DNA of 64,000 bases from Kribbella pratensis (GTDB lineage: Bacteria; Actinomycetota; Actinomycetes; Propionibacteriales; Kribbellaceae). Shown here one piece after another: positions 54,144 to 62,799 of the stretch (position 1 is the first letter of the stretch; each line of letters opens with the position of its first letter). The notes under the pieces are model-generated. The model was given only the letters and a program-made list of their open reading frames with translations. It did no database searches and had not been told where the DNA came from. The translations under genes and the position numbers were made by a program. Where the stretch lies: contig NZ_SODU01000002.1 in NCBI RefSeq assembly GCF_004366075.1, positions 434,001 through 498,000 on the forward strand. Reading direction: 5' to 3'.

Positions 54144-55081
54144 GTCGGGAAACCCTGGCCGGGATGCTGCTGGCGCGGGGCGTACTGCGGTGTCTGAGGC
54201 GGCGGCTGCACGAAGTCCTGGACCGGTGGCGGCGGAGCGAGCCGCGACTGCTGCCAGCCGCCGATCTGCAGCATCAGCAGTGACGCCGTGACCGCCGCGA
54301 CGATGAGCAGGACCGTCGCGACCGTGAACCCGATGTCGACGGCCAGCGCGACCCGGACCATGTAGTCCTGCAGGTCGTAGATGTCGACGTACTGACCCTC
54401 GACGTCGCTTTCCGCCACCTCGACCAGCCGGACGATCCAGATGACGAACCCGATCACCGCGGCCGATCCGCCGCCGACGATGACGACCCAGAAGCCGCTC
54501 CAGGACACCCACCACGTGTACAGCAGGGCGCGGATCCGGCCGGATCGGGCGATCCCGGGCCGGTCCCGGGGCTCGCTGGCGCGGGCGACGTCCTCGACGA
54601 CCTGCAGCGGGTACCAGAACTGCACGATCGGGCAGATCCACGCGCCGACGACCCACCCAGGCGACCGGCGGTGCGCGCCGTGGGTCGGGACGGTCGGGTT
54701 CGGGGCGAACGGCGAATAGAGGAAGTCGACGTTGTCGCGGGCGCGCCACAGCCAGACCAGGAACGCGATCCCGGTCCCGATCAGCAGGTAGCTGACCAGG
54801 TTGAGCAGCGGGCCGGTGCCGGCGATCGACTCCATGCCGCGCTCGATCTCCTCGTCGGAGAGCAGCCCGTACACGAACCGCTTGACCTCGCCGTACGACC
54901 GCCAGAGCAGCACGCACTGGATCACGGCGCAGAGAGCGGTCACCCCCATCAGCGCGATGCTGACGATCGCGAGCGCCCGCAACGGCCGGTACTGCGGCAC
55001 CACCGGCATCGGCTGGTACGGCATCGGCTGGTAGGGCCCCGGCCCCTGATACGGCCCTGGTCCCTGGTACGGCTGCGTCAC
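54131..55081 (-). CDS. DUF4328 membrane protein
   Basis: A 316-residue protein: a Pro/Tyr/Gln-rich N-terminus with GPGPYQ repeats, about five to six helices (for example RALAIVSIALMGVTALCAVI) and the DUF4328 hallmark WVVGAWICPIVQFWYPLQVV (the C-P in the helix and WYP after). The C-terminus is again Pro/Gln-rich. Function unknown. Confidence 0.87.
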   Translation of the reverse strand: MTQPYQGPGPYQGPGPYQPMPYQPMPVVPQYRPLRALAIVSIALMGVTALCAVIQCVLLWRSYGEVKRFVYGLLSDEEIERGMESIAGTGPLLNLVSYLLIGTGIAFLVWLWRARDNVDFLYSPFAPNPTVPTHGAHRRSPGWVVGAWICPIVQFWYPLQVVEDVARASEPRDRPGIARSGRIRALLYTWWVSWSGFWVVIVGGGSAAVIGFVIWIVRLVEVAESDVEGQYVDIYDLQDYMVRVALAVDIGFTVATVLLIVAAVTASLLMLQIGGWQQSRLAPPPPVQDFVQPPPQTPQYAPRQQHPGQGFPTYGP

Positions 55082-55121
55082 CTTCTACCTCCCCGCAGCC
55101 AAGTTAACCCCAAGACCGGAG

Positions 55122-56654
55122 TCACACCGCCGCAAAGGCCTCCCGTACGGCGGGCAGCGCGAGCTCCCGGTCCGCCGCGGACAGCCCGAGCCGCGTCCGC
55201 CGATCCAGTACGTCGTCCTCGGTCAGCGCCCCCTCGTGCCGGACGGCGAACTTCACCTCGGCGTACGTCGTCCGCAGCCCCGGCGCGATCGGGTCCTGCA
55301 ACTCGGGCGGGCCCGCGATCACCTGCGGCGCCTCCACGCCGTACCGCTGGACGAACCGCGCCGGCGCCCGCACCGCGGCCAGGTGCACGCGATCGGCCGC
55401 GCCCACGAGCGGGATCCGGTGAGTCTCACATGAACGCCGTACTTCGATAGTCGACTGCGCGAGCGCCTTGTCGAGTGCGTCCTGCGCCATCCGGCGATAG
55501 GTCGTGAGCTTGCCACCGACGATCGTCACGACGCCGTCCGGGCTGGTGATGACCGCGTGCCGCCGGGAGATGTCGGCGGTCTTGTCCTCGCCGTTGTGGT
55601 GGCCTGTGTCGAGCAGCGGCCGGAGCCCGGCGTACGTGCCGAGCAGGTCTGCGCGCGTGACCGGCTGCTGCACTGCGGTGCTGATCGTGTTCAGCAGGAA
55701 GTCGATCTCCCCGTCGGTGGCATGCGGTACGTCGCTCACCGGGCCGGGCGCCTCCTCGTCGGTGAGGCCGACGTACACCCGGTCGTCGGGCGCCGGGATC
55801 GCCATCACCACGCGCCGCAGCTCCCCCGGCACGGGCACGGTCAGTACGGCGGACAGCCCGCCGAACACGGACTGCGGCAGCACGAGGTGGGTGCCGCGGC
55901 TCGGCCGGAGCTTGATGCCGGAGGCAACTTGATCCGCCCAGATCCCGGCCGCGTTGATCACCACCCGCGCATCCACCGACCGCCGGTCCCCGGTCAGTTG
56001 ATCGACCAGGACCGCACCGCGGCCGGTGACCTCGGTGGCAGCGACATGGGTCAGGATGCGAGCGCCGTACTGCGCGGCCGTCCGGGCGATCGCAACGACC
56101 AGGCGGGCGTCGTCGTACAACTGCCCGTCCCAGGTGAGGAAGCCGCCGCGCATCCCCTCGGGCTTGAGCGTCGGCGCGTAGCGCAGGATCTCGGCCGAGC
56201 TGACCCGGCGGGAGTGTGGCAGGTAGTCGTCGCTGGTCCGCGCGAATGTGCGTAGTACGTCGCCGCCGAGGAAGGCCGTCCGCAGCAGCGCCGCCTGCCC
56301 GAAGCTTGCCTGCGGCAACCACGGCGCGATCTGCGGGATCGGGTGCACCAGATGCGGCGCGGTGGTCTTCATCAGGATGCCGCGCTCGACGGCGCTCTCG
56401 TACGCGATCCCGACATGACCGGACACCAGGTAGCGCAGGCCGCCGTGCACGAGCTTGGAGCTCCACCGGCTGGTCCCGAACGCCAGATCGTGCTTCTCCA
56501 CCAGGGCAACGGTCAGTCCGCGCGCGGCCGCGTCCAGCGCCACGCCGGCGCCGGTCACCCCGCCGCCGACGACGAGAACGTCGACCGCCGTCAGCGAGTC
56601 GAGCTCGCGGGAGCGCCGTGCTGCATTGAGGCTCGCGTTGCCCACGCTGATCAT
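55122..56654 (-). CDS. glpD: Aerobic glycerol-3-phosphate dehydrogenase
   Basis: A 510-residue flavoprotein: FAD fold VDVLVVGGGVTGAGVALDAA, FGTSRWSSKLVHGGLRYL, TWDGQLYDDARLVVAIARTA, VVINAAGIWAD and a late VVTIVGGKLTTYRRMAQDAL. It oxidises glycerol 3-phosphate to DHAP and feeds electrons to quinone. The start overlaps the tetR stop by 4 bp. Confidence 0.94.
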   Translation of the reverse strand: MISVGNASLNAARRSRELDSLTAVDVLVVGGGVTGAGVALDAAARGLTVALVEKHDLAFGTSRWSSKLVHGGLRYLVSGHVGIAYESAVERGILMKTTAPHLVHPIPQIAPWLPQASFGQAALLRTAFLGGDVLRTFARTSDDYLPHSRRVSSAEILRYAPTLKPEGMRGGFLTWDGQLYDDARLVVAIARTAAQYGARILTHVAATEVTGRGAVLVDQLTGDRRSVDARVVINAAGIWADQVASGIKLRPSRGTHLVLPQSVFGGLSAVLTVPVPGELRRVVMAIPAPDDRVYVGLTDEEAPGPVSDVPHATDGEIDFLLNTISTAVQQPVTRADLLGTYAGLRPLLDTGHHNGEDKTADISRRHAVITSPDGVVTIVGGKLTTYRRMAQDALDKALAQSTIEVRRSCETHRIPLVGAADRVHLAAVRAPARFVQRYGVEAPQVIAGPPELQDPIAPGLRTTYAEVKFAVRHEGALTEDDVLDRRTRLGLSAADRELALPAVREAFAAV

Positions 56655-57271
56655 GGCGTCAGATACCTGGTGAGCATCACCCGCAGCTCCTCGTCCAGCT
56701 TCGGATACTCCTCGTGCGAGGCCATTACCGGACCCGACACCGCCGACGCCAGCGAGACCAGGATGATCTGCCGCGCCAGCCACACCGGGTCGCCGTCGCG
56801 GATCGAGCCGTCGGCCTGCCCCTGGCGGATGCCTTCCTCAACCAGCGCGAGATGGGCGACGGTGCTGCTGCCGCGGCGCTCCAGCAGGTACGGCGTGAGG
56901 AACTCGGGGTCGAGCTCGATGATCTTGCGCATCAGCGGGTGCACGCGGGTCTTCGCGACCACCTCGACGACACCCTCGACCAGGCGCGCCCGGCCGTCCA
57001 CGGCATCCGGCTGGAAGGCGGACACCAGCGCGATCGTCCACTCCCGGGTCATCAACGCGGCGACCACGGCCTGCACGTTCGGCCAGCGGCGGTACAGAGT
57101 CGCGCGGGAGACTTCGGCGTGCCGGGCGATATCGGCCATCGTCATCCGGCGCATCCCGATCGCGAGCAGCAGCTCGTACGCCGCGTCCAGGATCCGCTCC
57201 TCGCCGATCGCGTTCGCCGGCGTGGGACGGGTGCTGGTTTCCTGATCCGAGTCGCTGCTACGCTGAGACAT
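56651..57271 (-). CDS. TetR-family regulator of the glpD / AGPS-like cluster
   Basis: A 206-residue TetR: helix-turn-helix ILDAAYELLLAIGMRRMTMA then EVSRATLYRRWPN, followed by a ligand domain. Co-translated with glpD and divergent from the AGPS-like gene. A GTG one codon upstream is an alternative start. M. tuberculosis has a comparable glpD1-tetR // flavoprotein arrangement (Rv2249c-Rv2251). Confidence 0.92.
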   Translation of the reverse strand: MSQRSSDSDQETSTRPTPANAIGEERILDAAYELLLAIGMRRMTMADIARHAEVSRATLYRRWPNVQAVVAALMTREWTIALVSAFQPDAVDGRARLVEGVVEVVAKTRVHPLMRKIIELDPEFLTPYLLERRGSSTVAHLALVEEGIRQGQADGSIRDGDPVWLARQIILVSLASAVSGPVMASHEEYPKLDEELRVMLTRYLTP

Positions 57272-57278
57272 CACACGT

Positions 57279-57299
57279 CAGAGTGTATCAGCGACTCTG
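57279..57299. promoter_or_regulatory. Candidate TetR operator
   Basis: CAGAGT-N9-ACTCTG, seven bases upstream of the tetR start codon and in the divergent promoter region. Size (21 bp) and place fit a TetR dimer site. Confidence 0.55.
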
Positions 57300-57312
57300 T
57301 GATCCCGGAACT

Positions 57313-57355
57313 GTCCAGGGGAGGTGGGAGCCAGGGGGTTCCACCTCCCCTGGAC
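57313..57355. promoter_or_regulatory. Perfect 15-bp hairpin in the leader of the AGPS-like gene
   Basis: GTCCAGGGGAGGTGG (57,313-57,327) and its exact complement (57,341-57,355) enclose a 13-base loop, 34 bases before the start codon. If transcribed it makes a very stable stem. It could be an attenuator, an mRNA-stability element or a terminator shielding the gene. Confidence 0.6.
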
Positions 57356-57389
57356 GCTACCTCGCAGAACCACCGAAAGGGAGTCAGCG

Positions 57390-58970
57390 ATGACCGAATC
57401 CGACCTCCCGGTGGTGCAACTCACGCCCGGCCGCTGGGGCGACCCCGCCCACCCGGTCGAACTCCCGGCAGCCGCGGCCGAGGCTCTCAAACACCTCGGC
57501 GTACGGCGACCCGCCGCCGAGGCCGTCGAACCGGCCGACCGACCAGGGCTCACGGCTGACCAGCTGTCGTTCTTGAGTCAGGTCGTAGGGAACGAGCATG
57601 TGGCCTCCGACCTGGAGTCTCGCTGGGCGCACACCCGCGGCTACTCGACGACGGACCTGCTGAGGGACCGTGCAGGCGACACCTCGGACATGCCGGATGC
57701 GGTCGTCTACCCCGCCTCACACGACGAGGTCCAGGAGCTGCTGACCGGTTGCGCTGAGCAGGGCCTCGCCGTCGTCCCATACTCCGGCGGTACGTCGGTC
57801 GTCGGCGGCCTCGCGCCGTCCCGCCGCTTCGTCACCGTGGACCTGCGACGACTCGATCAACTCGTCGAGCTCGACGAGGTTTCGCGAACGGCCAGGCTGC
57901 AGGCCGGCGTCCGCGGTCCAGCGGCTGAGGCGCTGCTGGCCGAGCGCGGCTACACGCTGGGCCACTTCCCGCAGTCCTATGAGGGCGCGTCGATCGGCGG
58001 GTACGCGGCGGCGCGGTCGAGCGGTCAATCGTCAGCCGGGTACGGCCGGTTCGACCAGATGGTGGTCGGCCTGACGCTCGCCACTCCGCGCGGCACGATC
58101 GAGCTCGGACGCGCCCCGATGTCGGCCGCCGGCCCGGACCTGCGCCAGCTCGTGCTCGGGTCGGAGGGTGCGTTCGGCATCATCACGTCGGTCGTCGTAC
58201 GGATCCGGCCGCGACCGACCGAGCGGCATTTCGAGGGCTGGCGGTTCGAGAGCTTCGACCTCGGGCTGGCCGCCGTACGACGGCTCGCGCAGGACGGGCC
58301 GCTGCCGACGGTGCTGCGGCTGTCGGACGAGGTCGAGACCGCGGTGAACCTCGCCGACCCGGACGTCCTCGGCGGCGGCTCCGGTGGCGTCCTCGCGATC
58401 ATCGGCTTCGACGGCCCGTACAACCAGGCGACCGCGGACGTGTTGACAGCCGCCGGCGGGACGAACCTCGGCGCGGACCCGGGCGAGACCTGGCGGGTCG
58501 GTCGCTACCGGGCGCCGTACCTCCGCGATCCCCTGCTCGACGAAGGCGCGCTCGTCGAGACCCTCGAGACAGCAGCGTTCTGGTCGCGCATCCCGGCCCT
58601 GAAGACGGCAGTCACCCAAGCGCTCGTCGGTGCTTTGGGCGCCACGCCGCCGCTGGTCCTCTGTCACATCTCCCACGTCTACGAGACCGGCGCATCGCTC
58701 TATTTCACGGTGATCTGCGCACAGTCCGACGATCCGATCGAGCAGTGGCGGACGGCGAAACACGCCGCCAACCAGGCGATCGCCGACGCCGGCGGCACGA
58801 TCTCCCATCACCACGGTGTCGGCACCGACCACCGCGACGCCTACGCCACCGAGATCGGCCCCTTGGCGATCGAAACGCTGCGTGCGGTCAAGAACACCCT
58901 CGACCCCGGCAACGTCATGAACCCAGGCGTCCTGGTGCCGGAGTCCGAGAAGGGCTTGACCTCAAGTTAG
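57390..58970 (+). CDS. Alkylglycerone-phosphate synthase-like FAD oxidase
   Basis: A 526-residue VAO-type flavoprotein: PP-loop VVPYSGGTSVVGGLAPSRRF, GYTLGHFPQSYEGASIGGYA, LVLGSEGAFGIITSVVVRIR, and ISHHHGVGTDHRDAYATEIG with the His pair known from AGPS. AGPS swaps an acyl for an alkyl chain on acyl-DHAP to give ether lipids. The gene sits opposite glpD, which makes DHAP, and near tetR. GAAAGGGAG precedes the ATG. Substrate unproven. Confidence 0.88.
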   Translation: MTESDLPVVQLTPGRWGDPAHPVELPAAAAEALKHLGVRRPAAEAVEPADRPGLTADQLSFLSQVVGNEHVASDLESRWAHTRGYSTTDLLRDRAGDTSDMPDAVVYPASHDEVQELLTGCAEQGLAVVPYSGGTSVVGGLAPSRRFVTVDLRRLDQLVELDEVSRTARLQAGVRGPAAEALLAERGYTLGHFPQSYEGASIGGYAAARSSGQSSAGYGRFDQMVVGLTLATPRGTIELGRAPMSAAGPDLRQLVLGSEGAFGIITSVVVRIRPRPTERHFEGWRFESFDLGLAAVRRLAQDGPLPTVLRLSDEVETAVNLADPDVLGGGSGGVLAIIGFDGPYNQATADVLTAAGGTNLGADPGETWRVGRYRAPYLRDPLLDEGALVETLETAAFWSRIPALKTAVTQALVGALGATPPLVLCHISHVYETGASLYFTVICAQSDDPIEQWRTAKHAANQAIADAGGTISHHHGVGTDHRDAYATEIGPLAIETLRAVKNTLDPGNVMNPGVLVPESEKGLTSS

Positions 58971-58992
58971 CTTGAAGTATGACGGTGTCGGC

Positions 58993-59712
58993 ATGACTCC
59001 TGAACCGTCCGACCGTCCTGTTGCTCTCGTCACCGGCGCATCCGCCGGCCTTGGGCTCGCACTCGCGCACGGGCTGGCCGATCGCGGCTGGGCGCTCGTG
59101 ATCGACGCGCGCGGCGCCGAAGCGCTCAAGGACGCCGCCGACGCACTGGCTGACCGCACCGACGTCGTACCGCTGGCCGGCGATGTCACCGACCCCGACC
59201 ACCGCGCCGATCTGGTGGAGGCGATCACCGAGCTCGGTCGACTCGACCTGCTCATCAACAACGCCAGCTACCTCGGGCCGAGCCCGCTGCAAGCACTGGC
59301 CGCGGCCGACCTCGACGAGCTCCGTCGCGTGTACGAGGTCGACGTACTCGCACCGATCGCACTCACACAAGCCCTGCTCCCCGCACTCACCACAGCGTCC
59401 GGTGTGCTGATCAACATCAGCTCCGACGCCGCAGTAGAGGCCTACGAGACCTGGGGTGGCTACGGCTCCGCCAAGGCTGCACTGGACCACGCGACTCGGG
59501 TCCTGGCGGCTGAGCACCCCGCACTCGCGGTCTACGCGGTTGACCCGGGTGATCTGCGTACCGCGATGCACCAGGCCGCCTTCCCTGGTGAGGACATCTC
59601 AGACCGGCCTGAGCCCGCGAGCGTCGTACCGGCGTTCCTGCAGTTGCTGGACAGCCGGCCGGCGAGTGGCAGGTACCGGGCGGCCGAGTTCGCACCTGCG
59701 GTGGCCTCATGA
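58993..59712 (+). CDS. SDR-family oxidoreductase paired with QueA-like gene
   Basis: A 239-residue classical SDR: VTGASAGLGLALAHGLADRG, DLLINNASYLG, INISSDAAVEAYETWGGYGS with Tyr and Lys (SAKAALDH), and VYAVDPGDLRTAMHQAA. The stop overlaps the start of the QueA-like gene by 4 bp, so the two proteins are probably made together. An in-frame TTG lies 21 bases upstream. Confidence 0.9.
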   Translation: MTPEPSDRPVALVTGASAGLGLALAHGLADRGWALVIDARGAEALKDAADALADRTDVVPLAGDVTDPDHRADLVEAITELGRLDLLINNASYLGPSPLQALAAADLDELRRVYEVDVLAPIALTQALLPALTTASGVLINISSDAAVEAYETWGGYGSAKAALDHATRVLAAEHPALAVYAVDPGDLRTAMHQAAFPGEDISDRPEPASVVPAFLQLLDSRPASGRYRAAEFAPAVAS

Positions 59713-60713
59713 TGGTGCACCCACACACCAGGTTCGACCTGCCGGAGGCGCTGAACGCCGGCGAACCACCGGAAGCCCGCGGCCTCTCGCGGGACCACGT
59801 GAAGCTGCTGGTCGCGGAGGGGTCGACCGTCACGCACACCCGCTTCGACCGCATCGGTGAACACCTGCGGCCCGGCGACCTGCTGCTGGTGAACACGTCC
59901 GGCACGTTGCCTGCTGCCGTCGACAGCACGTCGTACACCGTGCACTTCTCGACACCGCTCGACGACGGCACCTGGGTCGTCGAGCTACGCGACGGCGGCG
60001 CACCCATTTTCGACGGTACGGTGGGCGAGCGCGTGGAGCTGCCGGAAGGCGCATTGACGTTGCTGGCGCCGTACCAAGGCTCGAACCGCCTGTGGATCGC
60101 CAAGCCACCGGTGGCCGATGTCCTCGGGTACCTGCAGCGGCACGGGCGACCGATCACCTATAACTACGTCGGCAAGCGGTGGCCGTTGGCGTCGTACCAG
60201 ACCGTCTTCGCTCGCGACCCGGGCAGTGCGGAGATGCCTAGCGCCGCCAGGCCGTTCAGCTTCGAGCTGGTGAGCCACCTGGCGTCGCAGGGCGTGCTGA
60301 TCGCACCGATCCTGCTGCACTGCGGCGTGTCCTCACTGGAGAGCCACGAGCCACCTCAACCCGAGAGGTACGACGTACCCGCGCACACGGCCCGCCTCGT
60401 CAACTGGGTCAAGGCCAACGGCGGCCGGGTGATCGCAGTCGGTACCACCGCCGTACGCGCCATCGAATCAGCCACGGCCCCGGACGGCACCGTCACGCCG
60501 GCGCATGGCTGGACCGATCTGATCCTCGGTCCGGAACGCCAGCCATACGTAGTCGACGGACTCATCACAGGCTGGCACGCTCCCGAGGCCTCCCACCTAC
60601 TCCTCCTCGAGTCCGTGGCCGGCCCCGACCAGGTGCAGCGCGCCTACGACGCCGCCGTCCAAGAGCACTACCTCTGGCACGAGTTCGGCGACAGCTGCCT
60701 CATCCTGCGCTGA
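59709..60713 (+). CDS. QueA-like S-adenosylmethionine:tRNA ribosyltransferase-isomerase family protein
   Basis: A 334-residue protein with the QueA pattern: FDLPEALNAGEPPEARG, LRPGDLLLVNTSGTLPAAVD, LQRHGRPITYNYVGKRWPL then SYQTVFARDPGSAEMPSA, and GGRVIAVGTTAVRAIESA. QueA adds the cyclopentene unit of queuosine. The family's GS-AAPTAGLHF segment is changed here (GSAEMPSAARPFSF), and most actinobacteria lack the queuosine pathway, so a different substrate is plausible. Confidence 0.85.
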   Translation: MMVHPHTRFDLPEALNAGEPPEARGLSRDHVKLLVAEGSTVTHTRFDRIGEHLRPGDLLLVNTSGTLPAAVDSTSYTVHFSTPLDDGTWVVELRDGGAPIFDGTVGERVELPEGALTLLAPYQGSNRLWIAKPPVADVLGYLQRHGRPITYNYVGKRWPLASYQTVFARDPGSAEMPSAARPFSFELVSHLASQGVLIAPILLHCGVSSLESHEPPQPERYDVPAHTARLVNWVKANGGRVIAVGTTAVRAIESATAPDGTVTPAHGWTDLILGPERQPYVVDGLITGWHAPEASHLLLLESVAGPDQVQRAYDAAVQEHYLWHEFGDSCLILR

Positions 60714-60732
60714 CCATCCGGCTGCAGGGATG

Positions 60733-60879
60733 TCAGGAGGCCTTGGCCTGCTGCTTCTGCTGGGAGATGCGGTTGGTCTGCAAGGCGGTCACCGCGTTCG
60801 GAGACTCCGGCGCGGCCGGCCGCACAACCTGATGCTCGTTACCGGGCCGGGCTCGCTTGTCCACAGCACGTGGGCTCAT
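60733..60879 (-). CDS. Small basic protein, 48 residues
   Basis: A short frame starting MSPRAVDKRARPGNEHQ and ending ISQQKQQAKAS. AGGA lies seven bases upstream of the ATG, and codons have the G/C third-position bias of real genes here. No family recognised; basic and probably disordered. The remaining part of the gap (60,880-61,021) is AT-richer than usual and may hold its promoter. Confidence 0.5.
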   Translation of the reverse strand: MSPRAVDKRARPGNEHQVVRPAAPESPNAVTALQTNRISQQKQQAKAS

Positions 60880-61021
60880 ACCGATGTCCTAACCGTTCGG
60901 TCCCCCGTCGGGACGTCACTTGATTAGACGAGCACAAGCCCTCACCTGTCATGTCCTTTTATCCAACTGAGCAGAAATTGTGGCCTAGGCCGATTAGTTG
61001 TCTTTTGAATCTCCGGAGCCC

Positions 61022-62197
61022 CTAGCGAGGGTCGAAGTACTTCCAGGTCTTGCCGTGATCGGTGCTGGTGATGGCGTGGTCGCCGTTGTACTGCAGCCCG
61101 TAGACGAACTCGCCTACCGCGTTCAGCTGGCCCAGGTCGGCCGGCGGGGTCAACGGCGTACCGGCGCCGGGCCGGAGGAGTTCGCGTTGATTGCCCTGAT
61201 AGAGCGCGAGCCCCGTTCCGTTGTCGAAAGCAACGGGAGACGACAGGTACGGCGCGTCCCGGGTGGCCACCGTCGTCCAGTGTTCGCCCCGGTCGGTGGA
61301 CAACCGCAGCGGCACCAGGTCACCCGGCGTACCGGGCTTGCCGCCCGGGATCGCCACGATCGTCCTGCCGTCGGGGCTGACACCCAGCTGGCCACCCCTC
61401 CGGCCGGGGCTGATGACGGAGTGGCCCCAGGTCTTGCCGCGGTCGTCGGTCCAGTAGATGTTGCTGACGCCGCTGTTCCTGGCGCCGACCAGCCACCACC
61501 GTCCGGTGCTGTCGCGCTGGGGCTCGTAGGCGTTGTCGATCCCGGGGACCTTCACCTCCCGCAGGGTGCCGGTTTCCAGATTCAGCGCCCGTAGGGTGCC
61601 GTAAGCCAGCAGCACGTCGCCGTCGGCGAACTCGCTGGTCGGCGCAGCCCAGCGCAGCCTCTTCTCGACCCGGCCCTGGTTCGTCAGGCGAACCATCACG
61701 GACTGGGCCCAGGTCGGATCGCTTCCCTTCATGCTCGTCGGCATCGACAATGCCAGCGCCTCGTGACCGGTCTGCAGCACGACGTACTGGTTCTTGCGGA
61801 CCGGTGCGGTGGTCCGTACTCCGTCACGGCTCAGCACCGCGGCGTAGTTCCAGGTGTTTCCCGGCTGTGGTGACGTCCACGCCGAGGCCCACCGCGTCGA
61901 TGTGGCGAACGCGACACCGGCCATGCCCGACTTCTTGTCGCCGATCAGCTTCTCGGCGGCCTGGTCGACCGGGATCGACGCCGGCGTGCCGGCGGCCGGC
62001 GGCTTCTCGGTGCCGGTCACGTTCCCGAGCGGCAGTACGGCGGCCAGTACTCCGATCGTCACCGCCGCAACGACTCCCGCGCCGGTCAGGGCCTGGCGAC
62101 GGTGCCGGCGGCGGACGCCGCGACGCTGCAGAGCCTCGAAGGGCAACGGCTGGACGGTCTCCTGGACCTCCCAGGCCAGTTCTTTCAGCTCAGACAT
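61022..62197 (-). CDS. Membrane-anchored beta-propeller protein coupled to a SigE-type sigma factor
   Basis: A 391-residue protein: about 35 basic cytoplasmic residues, one helix (ALTGAGVVAAVTIGVLAAVL), then an exported domain with three Asp-box motifs (TDDRGKTWGHS, STDRGEHWTTV, STDHGKTWKYF) typical of sialidase-like propellers. It overlaps the sigma gene by 8 bp, the usual place of an anti-sigma factor, but has no zinc-finger anti-sigma domain. GAGG precedes the ATG. Confidence 0.82.
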   Translation of the reverse strand: MSELKELAWEVQETVQPLPFEALQRRGVRRRHRRQALTGAGVVAAVTIGVLAAVLPLGNVTGTEKPPAAGTPASIPVDQAAEKLIGDKKSGMAGVAFATSTRWASAWTSPQPGNTWNYAAVLSRDGVRTTAPVRKNQYVVLQTGHEALALSMPTSMKGSDPTWAQSVMVRLTNQGRVEKRLRWAAPTSEFADGDVLLAYGTLRALNLETGTLREVKVPGIDNAYEPQRDSTGRWWLVGARNSGVSNIYWTDDRGKTWGHSVISPGRRGGQLGVSPDGRTIVAIPGGKPGTPGDLVPLRLSTDRGEHWTTVATRDAPYLSSPVAFDNGTGLALYQGNQRELLRPGAGTPLTPPADLGQLNAVGEFVYGLQYNGDHAITSTDHGKTWKYFDPR

Positions 62198-62699
62198 GGT
62201 TGACCTCCTCGACGTCGTCAGCGAATTCGTGGACCAGCGGGGCCAGGCGGGACCTGCCCCGGGAGAGGCGAGCCTTGACCGTCCCCTCCGGTACACACAG
62301 CTGTACGGCGATCTCACTCACCGGCAGATCGACGATGTGGTGCAGCACGATCGCCTCGCGCTGCTCGTAGGGGACCCGCCGCAGGGCCTCGACCAGAGCG
62401 ACCCGGTCCGCGGACAGTCCGGTCGTCGTGGTCTCGGGGACACCTGCTCGCGAGAGCAACCCGTGGAATCGGGTCGCGCGGCGGTAGCGCCGACGTACGG
62501 CGTTCAGCGCGACTGTGCGCAGCCACGCCTCCGGGTTGTCGAGCTGGGCGAGCCGTTGGGGCTTCTCGACGGCGCGGACGAACGCCTCCTGCACGGCGTC
62601 CTCGGCCTCGCCCAGATTCCCGCAGATCGCGAACAGTTGCCCGACCAGCCGCCGGTAACACCCCTCGTACAGCTCGCGCACCGTGTCGCCGTCAGCCAT
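62190..62699 (-). CDS. SigE-family ECF RNA polymerase sigma factor
   Basis: A 169-residue ECF sigma factor: region 2 (CGNLGEAEDAVQEAFVRAVE, NPEAWLRTVALNAVRRRYRR) and region 4 (LRRVPYEQREAIVLHHIVDL, SEIAVQLCVPEGTVKARLSR). The downstream overlapping gene encodes its probable membrane partner. The ATG is preceded by GGGGAG. Confidence 0.92.
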   Translation of the reverse strand: MADGDTVRELYEGCYRRLVGQLFAICGNLGEAEDAVQEAFVRAVEKPQRLAQLDNPEAWLRTVALNAVRRRYRRATRFHGLLSRAGVPETTTTGLSADRVALVEALRRVPYEQREAIVLHHIVDLPVSEIAVQLCVPEGTVKARLSRGRSRLAPLVHEFADDVEEVNHV

Positions 62700-62799
62700 C
62701 ACCACTCCCCAGATCGGACCCTTTGCCTGCACGAGTCCTGGCAGGAGGATCCGGTTGCATCACGAACGCATGATGTCCGAGGACCGAGGTGCGCGTGTG

